Assembly: GCA_017304135.1 (NCBI GenBank)
Contig: JAFLBB010000010.1
Coordinates: forward strand, 26,157 to 90,156
DNA from: Acidobacteriota bacterium
GTDB lineage: Bacteria > Acidobacteriota > Terriglobia > Bryobacterales > Bryobacteraceae
Direction of reading: 5' to 3'
DNA: 64,000 nucleotides
Part shown: positions 29,133 through 38,704 of the stretch, piece by piece
Position numbering within the stretch: the first letter of the stretch is position 1
Layout: each line of letters starts with the position of its first letter
The notes under the pieces: model-generated
What the model was told of the DNA's origin: nothing
What the model saw: only the letters and a program-made list of their open reading frames with translations
Database searches by the model: none
Made by a program: the position numbers and the translations under genes

Positions 29133-29957
29133 TCAGGCCGTCGCCTCCGGCCGCGGCTCCTGCCGGGCGATGATGAGCGAATCGGTGCGCACCTTGCTCC
29201 ATTCCTGCAGCGCGAAGCCGTGCGCCGCAAACAGCGCTCGGACGCGTTGTGAATCCCAGCCGGCCACCTCTTCGAGCACCGGCACAAGCACGCTCAAGGC
29301 GTCTTCGCTGATCACGGTGCGGCGCGCGAGCTGGGCGATGAACCTGGCTTCGGAAACGGCGATGGTCAGCCCGTCGCGGCTGTTCAGGTGCATCATCACG
29401 TGGACGTCGGAGCTGCCATCGCCGACATAGACGACGTGATCGTGGCTGAGCTGGTGGCGCTGCACCAGTTCCTCCAGCACGGCCACTTTGCCGTAGCCCG
29501 CTGGAACACGCACGATGGACTCAATCTCGCCCGTCTCGGCGTGATAGCGGAAGCGTGTGCCGATGATGTGATCGGGCGGCACGATACCCTCCAGCGCCGA
29601 CTGGATCACCTCTTCCGGCGCCGCTGAGATCACATAGAAGTGGAAGTGATTGCCCTCCAACCCTTCAACCATGCGCAACAGCGCGGGGATGTTCTTCTTG
29701 AGGCGGATGCGCTTGCCCACTTCGTGCAAATGTTCCCGCCGTACGCGGCGATACTCCGGATCATGCTGCAGCAGGTAGGCCAGTTCCCCGCCCTGCTGAA
29801 CCAGGTGGATGCGCGACAGCCCCTCCACCTTCTCGGCGAACCGCTCGGCGCCAAGCATCTCGCTCAGCACGAAGCCGGAATCGTTGAAACTCAAGGTCTG
29901 ATCAAAGTCGCTGGCGATTAAGTACGTACGGTTCCCGCGTTTGAAGTCTGCGGTCAT
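29133..29957 (-). CDS. HAD-superfamily phosphatase
   Basis: A 274-residue HAD-IB-like hydrolase. Motif I is SDFDQTL (nucleophile Asp17, acid/base Asp19), motif II is the serine in VISAAPEE, motif III the lysine in AGYGKVAV and motif [12 protein letters not shown] helical cap lies between motifs I and II. This resembles phosphoserine-phosphatase-like enzymes but the substrate is unknown. AGGAG precedes the ATG and TATACA (29997-29992) is a possible -10. Confidence 0.85.
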   Translation of the reverse strand: MTADFKRGNRTYLIASDFDQTLSFNDSGFVLSEMLGAERFAEKVEGLSRIHLVQQGGELAYLLQHDPEYRRVRREHLHEVGKRIRLKKNIPALLRMVEGLEGNHFHFYVISAAPEEVIQSALEGIVPPDHIIGTRFRYHAETGEIESIVRVPAGYGKVAVLEELVQRHQLSHDHVVYVGDGSSDVHVMMHLNSRDGLTIAVSEARFIAQLARRTVISEDALSVLVPVLEEVAGWDSQRVRALFAAHGFALQEWSKVRTDSLIIARQEPRPEATA

Positions 29958-30251
29958 GGTGATGGTTCTCCTGTGGAAGTTGCGGCCCGAGTGTATAGGA
30001 TGGCTCCCATACGATGTAGTGGTGATGTCAGCCGGATGAAAGCGGGAGCGCGTGGTCTGCTTTCGGACTGAAGGCCGGAAACGGTTCCGGAGCAGGCGAG
30101 AGAATTACTGGGGATGGGCTACGTGGCCGCTTTCATATCATAGCATTCTTCACGACTGCGTGGTGGTGCGGTTTACCGCGGTTGATTTTCACGAACAGGC
30201 CGATTTTGTTTCGGAGCATGGGCCCGGCCATTTACAATGATGAGACGGCCC
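29958..30251. other. Divergent intergenic region between HAD phosphatase and malQ
   Basis: About 290 bases holding the promoters of both genes. I see the TATACA hexamer near 29992-29997 for the leftward gene and TACAAT at 30233-30238 for malQ. No open frame here has a plausible start or protein-like composition. Confidence 0.5.
30233..30238 (+). promoter_or_regulatory. TACAAT -10 element of malQ
   Basis: TACAAT ends 13 bases before ATG 30252 and overlaps the earlier ATG at 30237. TTTCGG 18 bases upstream is only a weak -35. The predicted leader is about six nucleotides. Confidence 0.5.
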
Positions 30252-32501
30252 ATGCTCGATTCGAATCTCCCGGAGGGGACTGACCACAACTTCCAAGAAC
30301 TGCTCCGCACAGCGGCGCAGGAGACCGGGATCCAGCCGGAATTTTGGGATATTTTCGGCCACAAGCACGAGCTGACACCGGAATTGGCGCAGCGATTACT
30401 TGGCGTGATGGGCCTGGACGCCTCTGGCCAAGCGGCTCTCGAGCGCTCGTTGCGGGCGCGGCGGGCGCGGGAATGGGAGCAACTGGCGCCGGCCGTGGCC
30501 GTGGTCGAACAGGGAGCGGTGAGCGTGTCGGTGAAGGCCGCAGGGAGCCCCGGAGCTCGCCTGCACTGGAGACTGGAATGGGAAGAGGGCGGCGTCCACG
30601 AGGGCTGGTTTGAGTGGACCTCGCTTGCACTTCTCACCGAACGTAACGGCAAGAGCGAGCGGCAGTGGCGCTGCCCGGTGGACGCACCGCTCGGCTATCA
30701 CACGCTGCGGTTGCGCTGGGCGTCGGCCGAAGGAACCTCGCAGCAGATGGCGACGCGGTTGATCGTGTGTCCTTCGCGGGCCTACCTGCCGCCGTTCCTG
30801 GAGCGTGGGGAAAAACGGGCCGGCCTGGCGGTGAGCTTGTACGGAGTCCACTCGGAGAAGACGTGGGGATGCGGCGACTTCACGGCGCTGCGTGGCGTGA
30901 TTGACTGGGTGGCGGCGAACGCCGGCGGCAGTTTCGTGGCCCTCAACCCGCTGCACGCCATCTTCAACCGGCAGCCGTACAACACGAGCCCGTATCTGCC
31001 GAGCACCATTTTCTATCGCAATTTCCTGTACCTCGACATCGCGGCCATTCCCGAGGTGGCGAGCAATGCAGTGGCACAGCGGCTGCTCGCCTCCGAACGC
31101 ATCCAGGCCGAGATACGCGCACTGAACGGCAGCGAGTATGTGGAGTATGAGCGCGTGGCGCGCCTCAAGCGGCTCTTCCTGCTACTGGCCTTCCGCGAGT
31201 TCTACCGAACGCATTGGGTGCGGGAGACTGAACGCGGGCTGGCGTTCGCGCGCTATGTTGCGGCCGAGGGCGTGCGGCTGGAGGAGTTCGCGCTGTTCTC
31301 GGCGCTCGATCAGTGGCTGCACAAGAAGTATCCCGATGTCTGGGTCTGGCCGCAGTGGCCTGAAGAGTATCACCAACCGGGCAGCAAGGCGTGCCGTGAC
31401 TACCAGAAGACACACCTGCGCAGCGTGCTCTTCTACAAATTCGTGCAGTGGCAGATCGATCAGCAGGCAGAGGCGGCGCAAGCCCATGCCGTGAGCCGGG
31501 GACTGGAGATCGGCCTGTTCCACGATTTGCCGCTGGCCAATGACCGCTGCGGGGCCGACCTGTGGTCGGCTCGTGAGTTCTTCATGGAAGGCTGCCGGGT
31601 CGGTTCGCCGCCCGATGATTTTTCACCGAATGGCCAGGATTGGAGCTTCCCGCCTCCGAACAAGGACCGCCACTTAGCCGACGGCTACCGCCATTACGCT
31701 GACTCCATCCGCCGCAGCGCGCGGCACGGTGGAGCGTTGCGCATCGATCACGTGATGCGCCTCTTTCGCCTGTATTGGATTCCCGATGGCTTCGATGCGC
31801 GCACGGGCGCCTACGTGCGCGACAACGCGGAGGACCTGCTGCGCGTGCTGGCTCTCGAGAGCGTGCGCCAGAAGGTGCTCATTGTCGGCGAGGATCTGGG
31901 CACCGTGGAGCCGCGCATGCGGGAGATGCTGGAACGCTTCGGCATTCTCAGCTACCGCCTGTTCTACTTCGAGCGCAAGGAGGGCGGAAAGCTCATTCCT
32001 CCCGCCGCATACCCGCCACAGGCGCTGGTGAGTTCGACGACGCATGATCTGCCCACGCTGGCCGGCTACTGGTGTGGCCGCGACATTGACGCGCGCGAAC
32101 GGGCGGGCCTGCTGCCCAACGACGGCACCGCTGAGCGCATGCGCGCCGAACGTATCGCCGACAAGCAGCATATGCTCGACGCGCTGCACCTGGAAGCACT
32201 GCTGCCGCCGGACTATCCTCGCGACGCGGCGCTGCTTCCCGAGTTGACCGGTGAGTTGCACAACGCCATCATCGGCTTCCTCGCCCTGTCGCCCTCGATG
32301 CTGCTGACGCTGAATCAGGAGGACCTCACCAAGGAGGTCGACCAGCAGAACCTGCCCGCCACCACGCATCAATATCCCAACTGGCGGCGCAAGATGAAGT
32401 ACAGCGTGGAGCAACTGCACGGGGATCAACACGCGCTGGATTTCGCGCAGATGTTGCGCCACTGGCTGGGGCGGTCCGGACGGTCATCCTCGGAAAGCTG
32501 A
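30252..32501 (+). CDS. malQ: 4-alpha-glucanotransferase (amylomaltase)
   Basis: A 749-residue GH77 enzyme that transfers alpha-1,4-glucan chains in maltodextrin and glycogen metabolism. The N-terminal region (about 1-175) carries an extra beta-rich domain as in longer MalQ proteins. The GH77 core shows SPYLPSTIFYRNFLYLD, the nucleophile region ALRIDHVMRLFRLYW and acid/base VGEDLGTVEPRMRE, then STTHDLPTLAGYW. ATG 30252 is preferred because a -10 hexamer covers the upstream ATG. Confidence 0.93.
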   Translation: MLDSNLPEGTDHNFQELLRTAAQETGIQPEFWDIFGHKHELTPELAQRLLGVMGLDASGQAALERSLRARRAREWEQLAPAVAVVEQGAVSVSVKAAGSPGARLHWRLEWEEGGVHEGWFEWTSLALLTERNGKSERQWRCPVDAPLGYHTLRLRWASAEGTSQQMATRLIVCPSRAYLPPFLERGEKRAGLAVSLYGVHSEKTWGCGDFTALRGVIDWVAANAGGSFVALNPLHAIFNRQPYNTSPYLPSTIFYRNFLYLDIAAIPEVASNAVAQRLLASERIQAEIRALNGSEYVEYERVARLKRLFLLLAFREFYRTHWVRETERGLAFARYVAAEGVRLEEFALFSALDQWLHKKYPDVWVWPQWPEEYHQPGSKACRDYQKTHLRSVLFYKFVQWQIDQQAEAAQAHAVSRGLEIGLFHDLPLANDRCGADLWSAREFFMEGCRVGSPPDDFSPNGQDWSFPPPNKDRHLADGYRHYADSIRRSARHGGALRIDHVMRLFRLYWIPDGFDARTGAYVRDNAEDLLRVLALESVRQKVLIVGEDLGTVEPRMREMLERFGILSYRLFYFERKEGGKLIPPAAYPPQALVSSTTHDLPTLAGYWCGRDIDARERAGLLPNDGTAERMRAERIADKQHMLDALHLEALLPPDYPRDAALLPELTGELHNAIIGFLALSPSMLLTLNQEDLTKEVDQQNLPATTHQYPNWRRKMKYSVEQLHGDQHALDFAQMLRHWLGRSGRSSSES

Positions 32502-32556
32502 GCGCGGCCGCGGGCGGGGGTAGGCGGTGGACGGCGAAAGCGATGTAGGGCGGCGC

Positions 32557-33540
32557 TCAGAAGCCGATGTACTGAACCTCTTCTTCCAACTGGATGCCGA
32601 AGCGCGCGCGCACGCGCGCTTTGAGGTCGTTGATGAGCGCGCAGAGGTCCTCCGATTTTCCTTCCCCATCGTTGTAGATGGTGTTGGCGTGATAGGCGGC
32701 CACCTGGATGTCGCCGCGCCGCATGCCCTTGGCGCCGACCTGATCGAGCAGCCATCCGGCGGGCAGTTTGCCTTCGATCACCACGCCGGGCGGGAGAGCC
32801 GCGCAGAGCTGTTCGGGGAGTTCGCTCACGAGGAGGTTTTTGAAGATACTGCCGGCGCAGCGCATGGAGGGCGGGTACTTGGCGTCGCGGATCGAGCGGA
32901 TCTCCTCGGCTCGGCGGCGCATGGCCTCGGCGCTGCCAGGGGGCAGGGTGAGGGTGACCGAGAGGATGATCCAGTCCTTATTGTGCTTGAAGATACTGTC
33001 GCGGTAGCCAAAGCGGCAGCCGTCGTGATCCAGTCCGCGCAGGACGCGCCCATCAAAAAAGCGCACGCCTTCCACGGCCGCGCCGATGGAGTTGCCGTAG
33101 GCGCCGGCATTGCCGTAGACGGCTCCGCCGACCCAGCCGGGGATGCGCGTCATGGTATGGAGGCCTTCGAGTCCGGCGGAGATGGTGAAATCGACGAGGT
33201 CCTGCAGTTCGGCGCCGGATTCGGCGTAAACCGAGGCTTCGCGCAGTTCCAGGCGCGCGCCGCGAAAGCGGAGAATGACACCGGGGAATCCGTCGTCGGA
33301 GGCGATCAGGTTGGTGCCCGCGCCGAGAGCGAGCCAGGGCAAGCCGAGCGTACGCACGGCTCGCATGCCTTCCAGAAAGAGGTTTTCATCGCTGGTTTCA
33401 GCCAGCAGGCGTACGTCGCCTCCAATCTGGAAGCGGGTCAACTCGCGCAGCGGTACGTCCTCGCGCACCTGAAGTCCGAGGTTACTGAGATGATGGGCGA
33501 ATTGCGAGTAGGAGGAAGGCCGAGACACGGCTAGAATCAT
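32557..33540 (-). CDS. murB: UDP-N-acetylenolpyruvoylglucosamine reductase MurB
   Basis: A 327-residue flavoenzyme that reduces UDP-GlcNAc-enolpyruvate to UDP-MurNAc in peptidoglycan synthesis. The FAD-binding loop is LALGAGTNLIASDDGF; substrate/flavin motifs IPGWVGGAVYGNAGAYG and the catalytic serine in CAGSIFKN are present, as is a C-terminal Glu (KSEDLCALI). The ATG at 33540 is only two bases from a TATACT -10, so the in-frame GTG at 33528 may be the true start. No Shine-Dalgarno sequence is seen for either. Confidence 0.94.
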   Translation of the reverse strand: MILAVSRPSSYSQFAHHLSNLGLQVREDVPLRELTRFQIGGDVRLLAETSDENLFLEGMRAVRTLGLPWLALGAGTNLIASDDGFPGVILRFRGARLELREASVYAESGAELQDLVDFTISAGLEGLHTMTRIPGWVGGAVYGNAGAYGNSIGAAVEGVRFFDGRVLRGLDHDGCRFGYRDSIFKHNKDWIILSVTLTLPPGSAEAMRRRAEEIRSIRDAKYPPSMRCAGSIFKNLLVSELPEQLCAALPPGVVIEGKLPAGWLLDQVGAKGMRRGDIQVAAYHANTIYNDGEGKSEDLCALINDLKARVRARFGIQLEEEVQYIGF

Positions 33541-33541
33541 C

Positions 33542-33550
33542 TAGTATACC
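33542..33550. promoter_or_regulatory. Shared symmetric -10 for murB and the DUF2461 gene
   Basis: TAGTATACC contains the self-complementary GTATAC. Read leftward it gives TATACT, 14 bases from murB GTG 33528. Read rightward it gives TATACC, 12 bases from ATG 33563. One element could therefore serve both divergent genes, which are only 22 bases apart. Confidence 0.5.
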
Positions 33551-33562
33551 GAGGTTCACAAC

Positions 33563-34252
33563 ATGATTCCCGTTGAAGGCATCCGCTTTCTCAAACAACT
33601 CAAGAAGAATAATTACCGCGAGTGGTTCCAGGCCCATAAGCCGGTATTTGAAGAGAAGTTGCGCGCACCCATGGAAGCAGTGGTGGACAACGTCAACCAG
33701 GCGCTGGCTGCCGGCGCGCCGGACTATGTCACCGACGCCAAGAAAGCCATCTTCAGGATTTACCGCGACACGCGTTTCAGTCCGGACAAGACGCCCTATA
33801 AGACGCATCTCGGAGCCCTGTTTCCCAAGCGCGGGATGGGGAAACTGACGGCCGCTTCCTTCTATTTCCACGTCGCGCCGGAAGGGATCGTGGTGGCCGG
33901 GGGCGTGTATTTCGCCGAACCGAAGACGCTACTGCAATTACGAACCTATTTATCGGAGAACCACCGCGAGTTGGAGGCGTTGCTGAAACCGAAGCGGGTG
34001 AAGGAGCTGTGCGGCGAGCTGCATGGCGATGCGCTGAGCCGGCCGCCGAAGGGCTTTCCGGCCGACCATGCGGCGATCGAACTGATCAAACGCAAGCAGT
34101 GGTACTTCGACCTTACCTTGCCGGCGGAAGAGGCTTCGCAGCCGGGGTTTGCGAAGACCATCTCGAAGCGGTTTCTGGCCATGCTGCCGGTTGTGGAGTT
34201 TCTCAACCGGGCGATCCCGATTCCGAAACGGACGGACGAGTGGCTGAGGTAA
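33563..34252 (+). CDS. DUF2461 family protein
   Basis: A 229-residue protein of the DUF2461 family (TIGR02453), whose function is unknown. Family features are the N-terminal FLKQLKKNNYREWFQAHK, IFRIYRDTRFSPDKTPYKTH and FYFHVAPEGIVVAGGVY. It is complete and likely cytosolic. It diverges from murB with almost no gap and probably has a very short mRNA leader. Confidence 0.88.
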   Translation: MIPVEGIRFLKQLKKNNYREWFQAHKPVFEEKLRAPMEAVVDNVNQALAAGAPDYVTDAKKAIFRIYRDTRFSPDKTPYKTHLGALFPKRGMGKLTAASFYFHVAPEGIVVAGGVYFAEPKTLLQLRTYLSENHRELEALLKPKRVKELCGELHGDALSRPPKGFPADHAAIELIKRKQWYFDLTLPAEEASQPGFAKTISKRFLAMLPVVEFLNRAIPIPKRTDEWLR

Positions 34253-34323
34253 GAAGCCGGGCGCGGCGAGGTAAGAAGAATCCCCTGCGAGGGCAGGGTG
34301 ATAGATGATATCGTTTGAGAGGG

Positions 34324-34376
34324 CGTCTCCGCACGAAACGTTGGATGGTTGGGGAAAGGGTGCTCGTGCGGAGACG
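34324..34376. terminator. Long inverted repeat between convergent genes
   Basis: CGTCTCCGCACGA (34324-34336) and TCGTGCGGAGACG (34364-34376) are perfect 13-base complements around a 27-base loop. It lies between the DUF2461 gene and the end of the nuo operon, which converge, so a bidirectional terminator is plausible. There is no T-tract, so a small-RNA or element-remnant origin is also possible. Confidence 0.45.
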
Positions 34377-34475
34377 TTATCCCCTCAGCAGCTAATGACG
34401 GACGATCCTGAAAAGGGTTTTGCCCGTGGAATCAATTTTCCTGTGAATTGTTGCCGGCCTTAGTGTGCGCGGAGG

Positions 34476-35666
34476 TTACGAGATGCGCAGCATGCCGACG
34501 ATGGCGTTGAGCAGGATGGCTCCAAGCGCCACGGGGATCATGATTTTCCAGCCGATGTTCATCAACTGGTCGTAGCGGAAGCGGGGGAATGTGCCGCGCA
34601 GCCAGATCATGAGATAGACGAAGCCGCCTACTTTGATCAGGAACCAGAAGGGGCTGGAGACGACGGCATTGACGGGCGGGATGAGCACCACTCCGGCGAG
34701 GAGGATCATGAACAGGCCGACGCCCGTCATGCCGATGGCGTGCGGGCGCCAGGTGAGCTTTCGTGCCAGGCGCAGGCTGCCGAGGCCAATCAATAGAAAC
34801 AACAGGGCCGGGAAACCGTAGTTGAACGGTAGCTCGAGCCAGCTTACGTTGGGGAACGGCCGCAGCCAGCCGCCGAGAAAGAGCGTGACGGCGACAGCGG
34901 AGACGACAAAGATGTTGGCGTACTCGGCGAGGAAGTAGAGCGCCCAGCGGAAGCCGCTGTATTCGGTGTGGAAGCCGGCGACGAGTTCGGATTCGGCCTC
35001 GGGCAGGTCAAACGGGGCGCGGTTGGTTTCGGCCACCGCCGAGATGACATAGACGACGAACGGGATGAGCATCAGGCCGTAGTTGTCGAAGATGAACCAG
35101 ATGTGGCGCTCCTGCTGGGCGCGGACGATGCCGGCCATGCTGAGCGTGCCGGCGGCCATGACGCCCGACAGCAGGGCCAGGGCGAGGGCGACCTCGTAGC
35201 TCACCAACTGGGCGGCGCTACGCAGGGCGCCGAGCAGCGAGTAGTGGCTGTTGGAGGCCCAGCCGCCGAGGACGATGCCGAGAATGCCCACCGACGACAT
35301 GGCCGAGATGACGAGCAGGCCGACGTTCACATCGGCCACGTACACGCCGCTGGCGAAGGGGATGACGCAGAAAGCCGAGAGCGCAGTGAAGGTGGAGATG
35401 ACCGGGGCGAACCAGAAGAGCGCTTTGTCGGATTCCTCGGGGATGATGTCTTCCTTGAGGAGCAGCTTCAAGGCGTCGGCGATGGGTTGCAGCAAACCGT
35501 GCGGACCGACGCGCATCGGCCCGAGGCGCACCTGCATGTCGGCCAGCACCTTGCGTTCGACCAGCACGATGTAACCGGCCACCAGCGGGAACAGACCGAT
35601 GATGAGCGCCGTGAGCAGCAGCGGCGTGAACCAGGGGTGGGCGAGGATGGCTTGGAGCATGTCCAT
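34476..35666 (-). CDS. nuoH: NADH-quinone oxidoreductase subunit H
   Basis: A 396-residue membrane subunit that joins the quinone site to the proton-pumping arm. Conserved segments include YIVLVERKVLADMQVRLGP, VGPHGLLQPIADALKLLLKE and AETNRAPFDLPEAESELVAG. Multiple membrane helices span the protein. Here nuoH is the last gene of the operon, after nuoN, rather than between nuoG and nuoI. It follows nuoN by six bases. Confidence 0.96.
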   Translation of the reverse strand: MDMLQAILAHPWFTPLLLTALIIGLFPLVAGYIVLVERKVLADMQVRLGPMRVGPHGLLQPIADALKLLLKEDIIPEESDKALFWFAPVISTFTALSAFCVIPFASGVYVADVNVGLLVISAMSSVGILGIVLGGWASNSHYSLLGALRSAAQLVSYEVALALALLSGVMAAGTLSMAGIVRAQQERHIWFIFDNYGLMLIPFVVYVISAVAETNRAPFDLPEAESELVAGFHTEYSGFRWALYFLAEYANIFVVSAVAVTLFLGGWLRPFPNVSWLELPFNYGFPALLFLLIGLGSLRLARKLTWRPHAIGMTGVGLFMILLAGVVLIPPVNAVVSSPFWFLIKVGGFVYLMIWLRGTFPRFRYDQLMNIGWKIMIPVALGAILLNAIVGMLRIS

Positions 35667-35672
35667 GGCGGA

Positions 35673-37142
35673 TTACCTGAGCAGAGAGGTTCCGGCGAAG
35701 CGGATGATCGGTTCCGGATAGAGGCCGATCGCCAGCGTGGCAAGGGCGGTGACGGCAAAGCCGACGCGCGCGCCCCAACCGGGCAGGGCGGGCAGCAATT
35801 GGCCGGCCTCGTTGAGGAACATGGCGCGCACGATGCGGAAGTAGTAATAGATGGACACGGCGACGAAGAGGGCGGCGGTGATGGCCAGCGCGTAGTGGCC
35901 GGTTTCGACGAGCGAGAGAAAGATGTAGTACTTGGCGATGAAGCCGGCCGTGGGCGGGATGCCGCCGAGCGAGAGCAGGAAGAGGGCCATCAACAGAGCG
36001 TGGCCGGGCGAGCGGTGGATGAGGCCGTTGAGGTCGTCGATGTCGTCGCCGGTCATGCCCTTCTGACGCAGGGAGATGAGCACGAGGAAGGCGCCGGTGT
36101 TCATGAAGGTGTAGACGAACAGGTAGATGCAGATGCCGGTGAGCCCGGTGCGGTTGCCGGCGATGAGGCCGAGCAGGATGTAGCCGGCGTGCGAGATGGA
36201 GCTGAAGGCGAGCAGGCGTTTCAGGTTCGTCTGGCTGAGGGCGCTGAAGTTGCCGATGGTGAGGCTGAGCACGACGGCGACGGCGAGCATGGGTTCCCAA
36301 TTGATGCGGTGCGGGGCCAGCGTGCCGAGGAAGAGGCGCACGAGCACGGCAACCGAAGCGGCCTTGGAGGCAACCGAGAGATAGGCGGTGACGGGCGTTG
36401 GTGCGCCTTCGTATGCGTCGGGCGCCCACATGTGGAAGGGGGCGGCGCCGACCTTGAAGAGCAGGCCAACGAGCGTGGTGACGATGGCCAGCAGGAGGAG
36501 CGGATCGGTGGCGGGGCGCTGGGCGAGTTCGGCGGCGATCTTGGGCAGGCGCGTCGAACCGGTGATGGCATAGAGCAGCGAGAAGCCATAGGCGAGGAAG
36601 CCGCTGGAAAACGCGCCGAGGAGGAGGTATTTCATGGCCGCTTCATTGGAGCGGCGGTCAGAGCGCAGGAAGCCAACGAGGATGTAGAAGGTGACGGCCA
36701 TCAGCTCAATGCCGATGAAGATGGTGACCAGTTCGGTGCCCGAGGCGAGGAAGTACATGCCGCACTGGGCCAGGAGGATGAGGCCGTAGAACTCGCCGTG
36801 ATGCTCGCCCTCCACTTCGAGGTAGCGGTAGGAGATGATGGCCACCAGCACCGCGGCGGCGACAAAGATGGCGTTGAAGAAGATGGAGAAGCCGTCGATG
36901 ATGAGGCCGTCGGAGAAGGCGCGCAGGGCGGGGATCGACTGGTCTTCGAGGAAGCGGTATTGGCGGTAGAGGGCGAGGCCGGCGAAGAACTCACCGAGCA
37001 GGGCGAAGAAGATGAGCCAGCGCTTCTGCCGCGGATGGGGCAGCACGAAGAAGTCGAGCATCAGGATGGCGCAGCCGAACAGGGCCAGCAGAAGCGCAGG
37101 AAGCAGGGAGAAGTGATCAGTGGGTGTGTAGAACTGGTTCAT
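35673..37142 (-). CDS. nuoN: NADH-quinone oxidoreductase subunit N
   Basis: A 489-residue antiporter-like membrane subunit of complex I, with about 14 helices. The proton-channel lysine region is VGLLFKVGAAPFHMWAPDAY, and SSISHAGYILLG and LGGIPPTAGFIAKYY are typical. Its start overlaps the nuoM stop by four bases. Confidence 0.95.
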   Translation of the reverse strand: MNQFYTPTDHFSLLPALLLALFGCAILMLDFFVLPHPRQKRWLIFFALLGEFFAGLALYRQYRFLEDQSIPALRAFSDGLIIDGFSIFFNAIFVAAAVLVAIISYRYLEVEGEHHGEFYGLILLAQCGMYFLASGTELVTIFIGIELMAVTFYILVGFLRSDRRSNEAAMKYLLLGAFSSGFLAYGFSLLYAITGSTRLPKIAAELAQRPATDPLLLLAIVTTLVGLLFKVGAAPFHMWAPDAYEGAPTPVTAYLSVASKAASVAVLVRLFLGTLAPHRINWEPMLAVAVVLSLTIGNFSALSQTNLKRLLAFSSISHAGYILLGLIAGNRTGLTGICIYLFVYTFMNTGAFLVLISLRQKGMTGDDIDDLNGLIHRSPGHALLMALFLLSLGGIPPTAGFIAKYYIFLSLVETGHYALAITAALFVAVSIYYYFRIVRAMFLNEAGQLLPALPGWGARVGFAVTALATLAIGLYPEPIIRFAGTSLLR

Positions 37143-38704
37143 CGCGCGCCTCCCTGTGCCGTGTGCGGTGCGGCATGCGGCGCCTGGGCGAGCGCTGGCG
37201 AGGGCGGGCGGTCCTGATAGTAACCGGGACGGACGCGCTCGACGATGCGGGCGACAGGACGCTCGATGATCTCAAAGTAAGGCTTCGGGTAAAGGCCGAT
37301 GGAGAAGGCCCAGAGGATGAAGGGGGCAAAGACGGCCAATTCGCGCCACGAGAGGTCGGCCAGGTGGTTGTTCTTGGCGTTGGTGATCTGGCCGAGGGTG
37401 GTGCGCTGGTAGAGCCACAGCAAATAAGCCGCGCCGATGACGACACCGGGTACAGCCATCGCCGCCCACCAGCGGTTGGCTTCGAATGCGCCTTGCAGGA
37501 TGGTGAACTCACCGACGAAGCCGTTGAGCAGCGGCAGGCCGGCCGAGCTGAGCACGGCAAAGGCGAAGACGGTGGCAAACAGCGGCATGCGGTGGGCCAG
37601 GCCGCCGTATTCGCTGATCTCACGCGTGTGGCGGCGCTCATAGACGACGCCGACGATCAGGAAGAGCATGCCGGTGGAGATGCCGTGGTTCAACTGCTGG
37701 ATGACGCTGCCGGCGATGCCGTTGGGGTTGAGCGAGAAGATGCCGAGCGTGCAGAAGCCAAGGTGGCTGACGGAGGAGTAGGCGACGAGGCGCTTCCAGT
37801 CCTGCTGCATCAGGCAGACGAGCGCGCCATAGAGGATGCCGATGAGGGAGAGGCCGACGACGACCTGGACGATGGTGCGGTCCATGGATGCTTGGGGGAG
37901 CAGCGGCAGCGAGAAGCGCAGGAAGCCGTAGGTGCCCATCTTGAGGAGGACGGCGGCGAGGATGACCGAGCCCGCGGTGGGGGCTTCGGTGTGGGCGTCG
38001 GGCAGCCAGGTGTGGAAGGGGAACATCGGGACCTTGATGGCAAAGCCGATAAAGAGCGCCCAGAAGACCCATTGCTGCATCCAGAAGGGCATGGTGAGGC
38101 GCAGCAGGGCGTCGATCTCAAAGGTCGGTGTGCCGAACTGCGTCCAGTGTTGGGAGTAAAGCGTGAGGATGCCGAGCAGCATCAGGACGCTGCCGGCGAG
38201 TGTGTAGAGGAAGAACTTGATGGCCGCATAGAGCTTGCGCGGTCCGCCCCAAACGCCGATGAGGAAGTACATCGGCACGAGGACGAGTTCCCAGAACACG
38301 TAGAAGAGGATGAAGTCGAGCGAGGCGAAGACTCCGAGCATGCCCACTTGCAGCAGCAGGAGCATGGCGTAGTATTGCTTCAAGCGATCCTGGATGGCCT
38401 CCCAACTGGAGAGCGTGGCGACGACGGCAGTGACGGCGGTGAGCACCATCAGGAGCAGGCTGATGCCGTCGATGCCAATGTAGTACTGGATGCCGAGCGA
38501 AGGAATCCATTCGGCGCGTTCCACGAATTGGAAGCCGCCGTTGGATCGGTCGTAGCCGGTGATGAGGGGCAGCATGGTGAGCAACCCGAGCACGGCCGAG
38601 ATGTTGGCCCAGAGCTTAATGGCGGTCTTCTGCGAGGACGGCAGCGCCAGCAGGACGAAGAGGCAGGCCAGAGGGGTCCACAAGGCAAGGCTGAGGGGAC
38701 TCAT
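37139..38704 (-). CDS. nuoM: NADH-quinone oxidoreductase subunit M
   Basis: A 521-residue antiporter-like subunit. Landmarks are YYIGIDGISLLLMVLTA, the glutamate in FYVFWELVLVPMYFLIG, and IKVPMFPFHTWLPDAHTEAP. ATG 38704 (MSPLSLALW) overlaps the nuoL stop (ATGA); a longer frame upstream is arginine-rich and lies inside nuoL, so it was not used. Confidence 0.95.
   Translation of the reverse strand: MSPLSLALWTPLACLFVLLALPSSQKTAIKLWANISAVLGLLTMLPLITGYDRSNGGFQFVERAEWIPSLGIQYYIGIDGISLLLMVLTAVTAVVATLSSWEAIQDRLKQYYAMLLLLQVGMLGVFASLDFILFYVFWELVLVPMYFLIGVWGGPRKLYAAIKFFLYTLAGSVLMLLGILTLYSQHWTQFGTPTFEIDALLRLTMPFWMQQWVFWALFIGFAIKVPMFPFHTWLPDAHTEAPTAGSVILAAVLLKMGTYGFLRFSLPLLPQASMDRTIVQVVVGLSLIGILYGALVCLMQQDWKRLVAYSSVSHLGFCTLGIFSLNPNGIAGSVIQQLNHGISTGMLFLIVGVVYERRHTREISEYGGLAHRMPLFATVFAFAVLSSAGLPLLNGFVGEFTILQGAFEANRWWAAMAVPGVVIGAAYLLWLYQRTTLGQITNAKNNHLADLSWRELAVFAPFILWAFSIGLYPKPYFEIIERPVARIVERVRPGYYQDRPPSPALAQAPHAAPHTAQGGAR

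Noticed and set aside
34968..37217. 749-codon open frame on the plus strand
   Set aside because: It is antisense to nuoH and nuoN, rich in Glu/Gly/Asp with no domain, and arises from high GC codon bias; the minus-strand genes are unmistakable.
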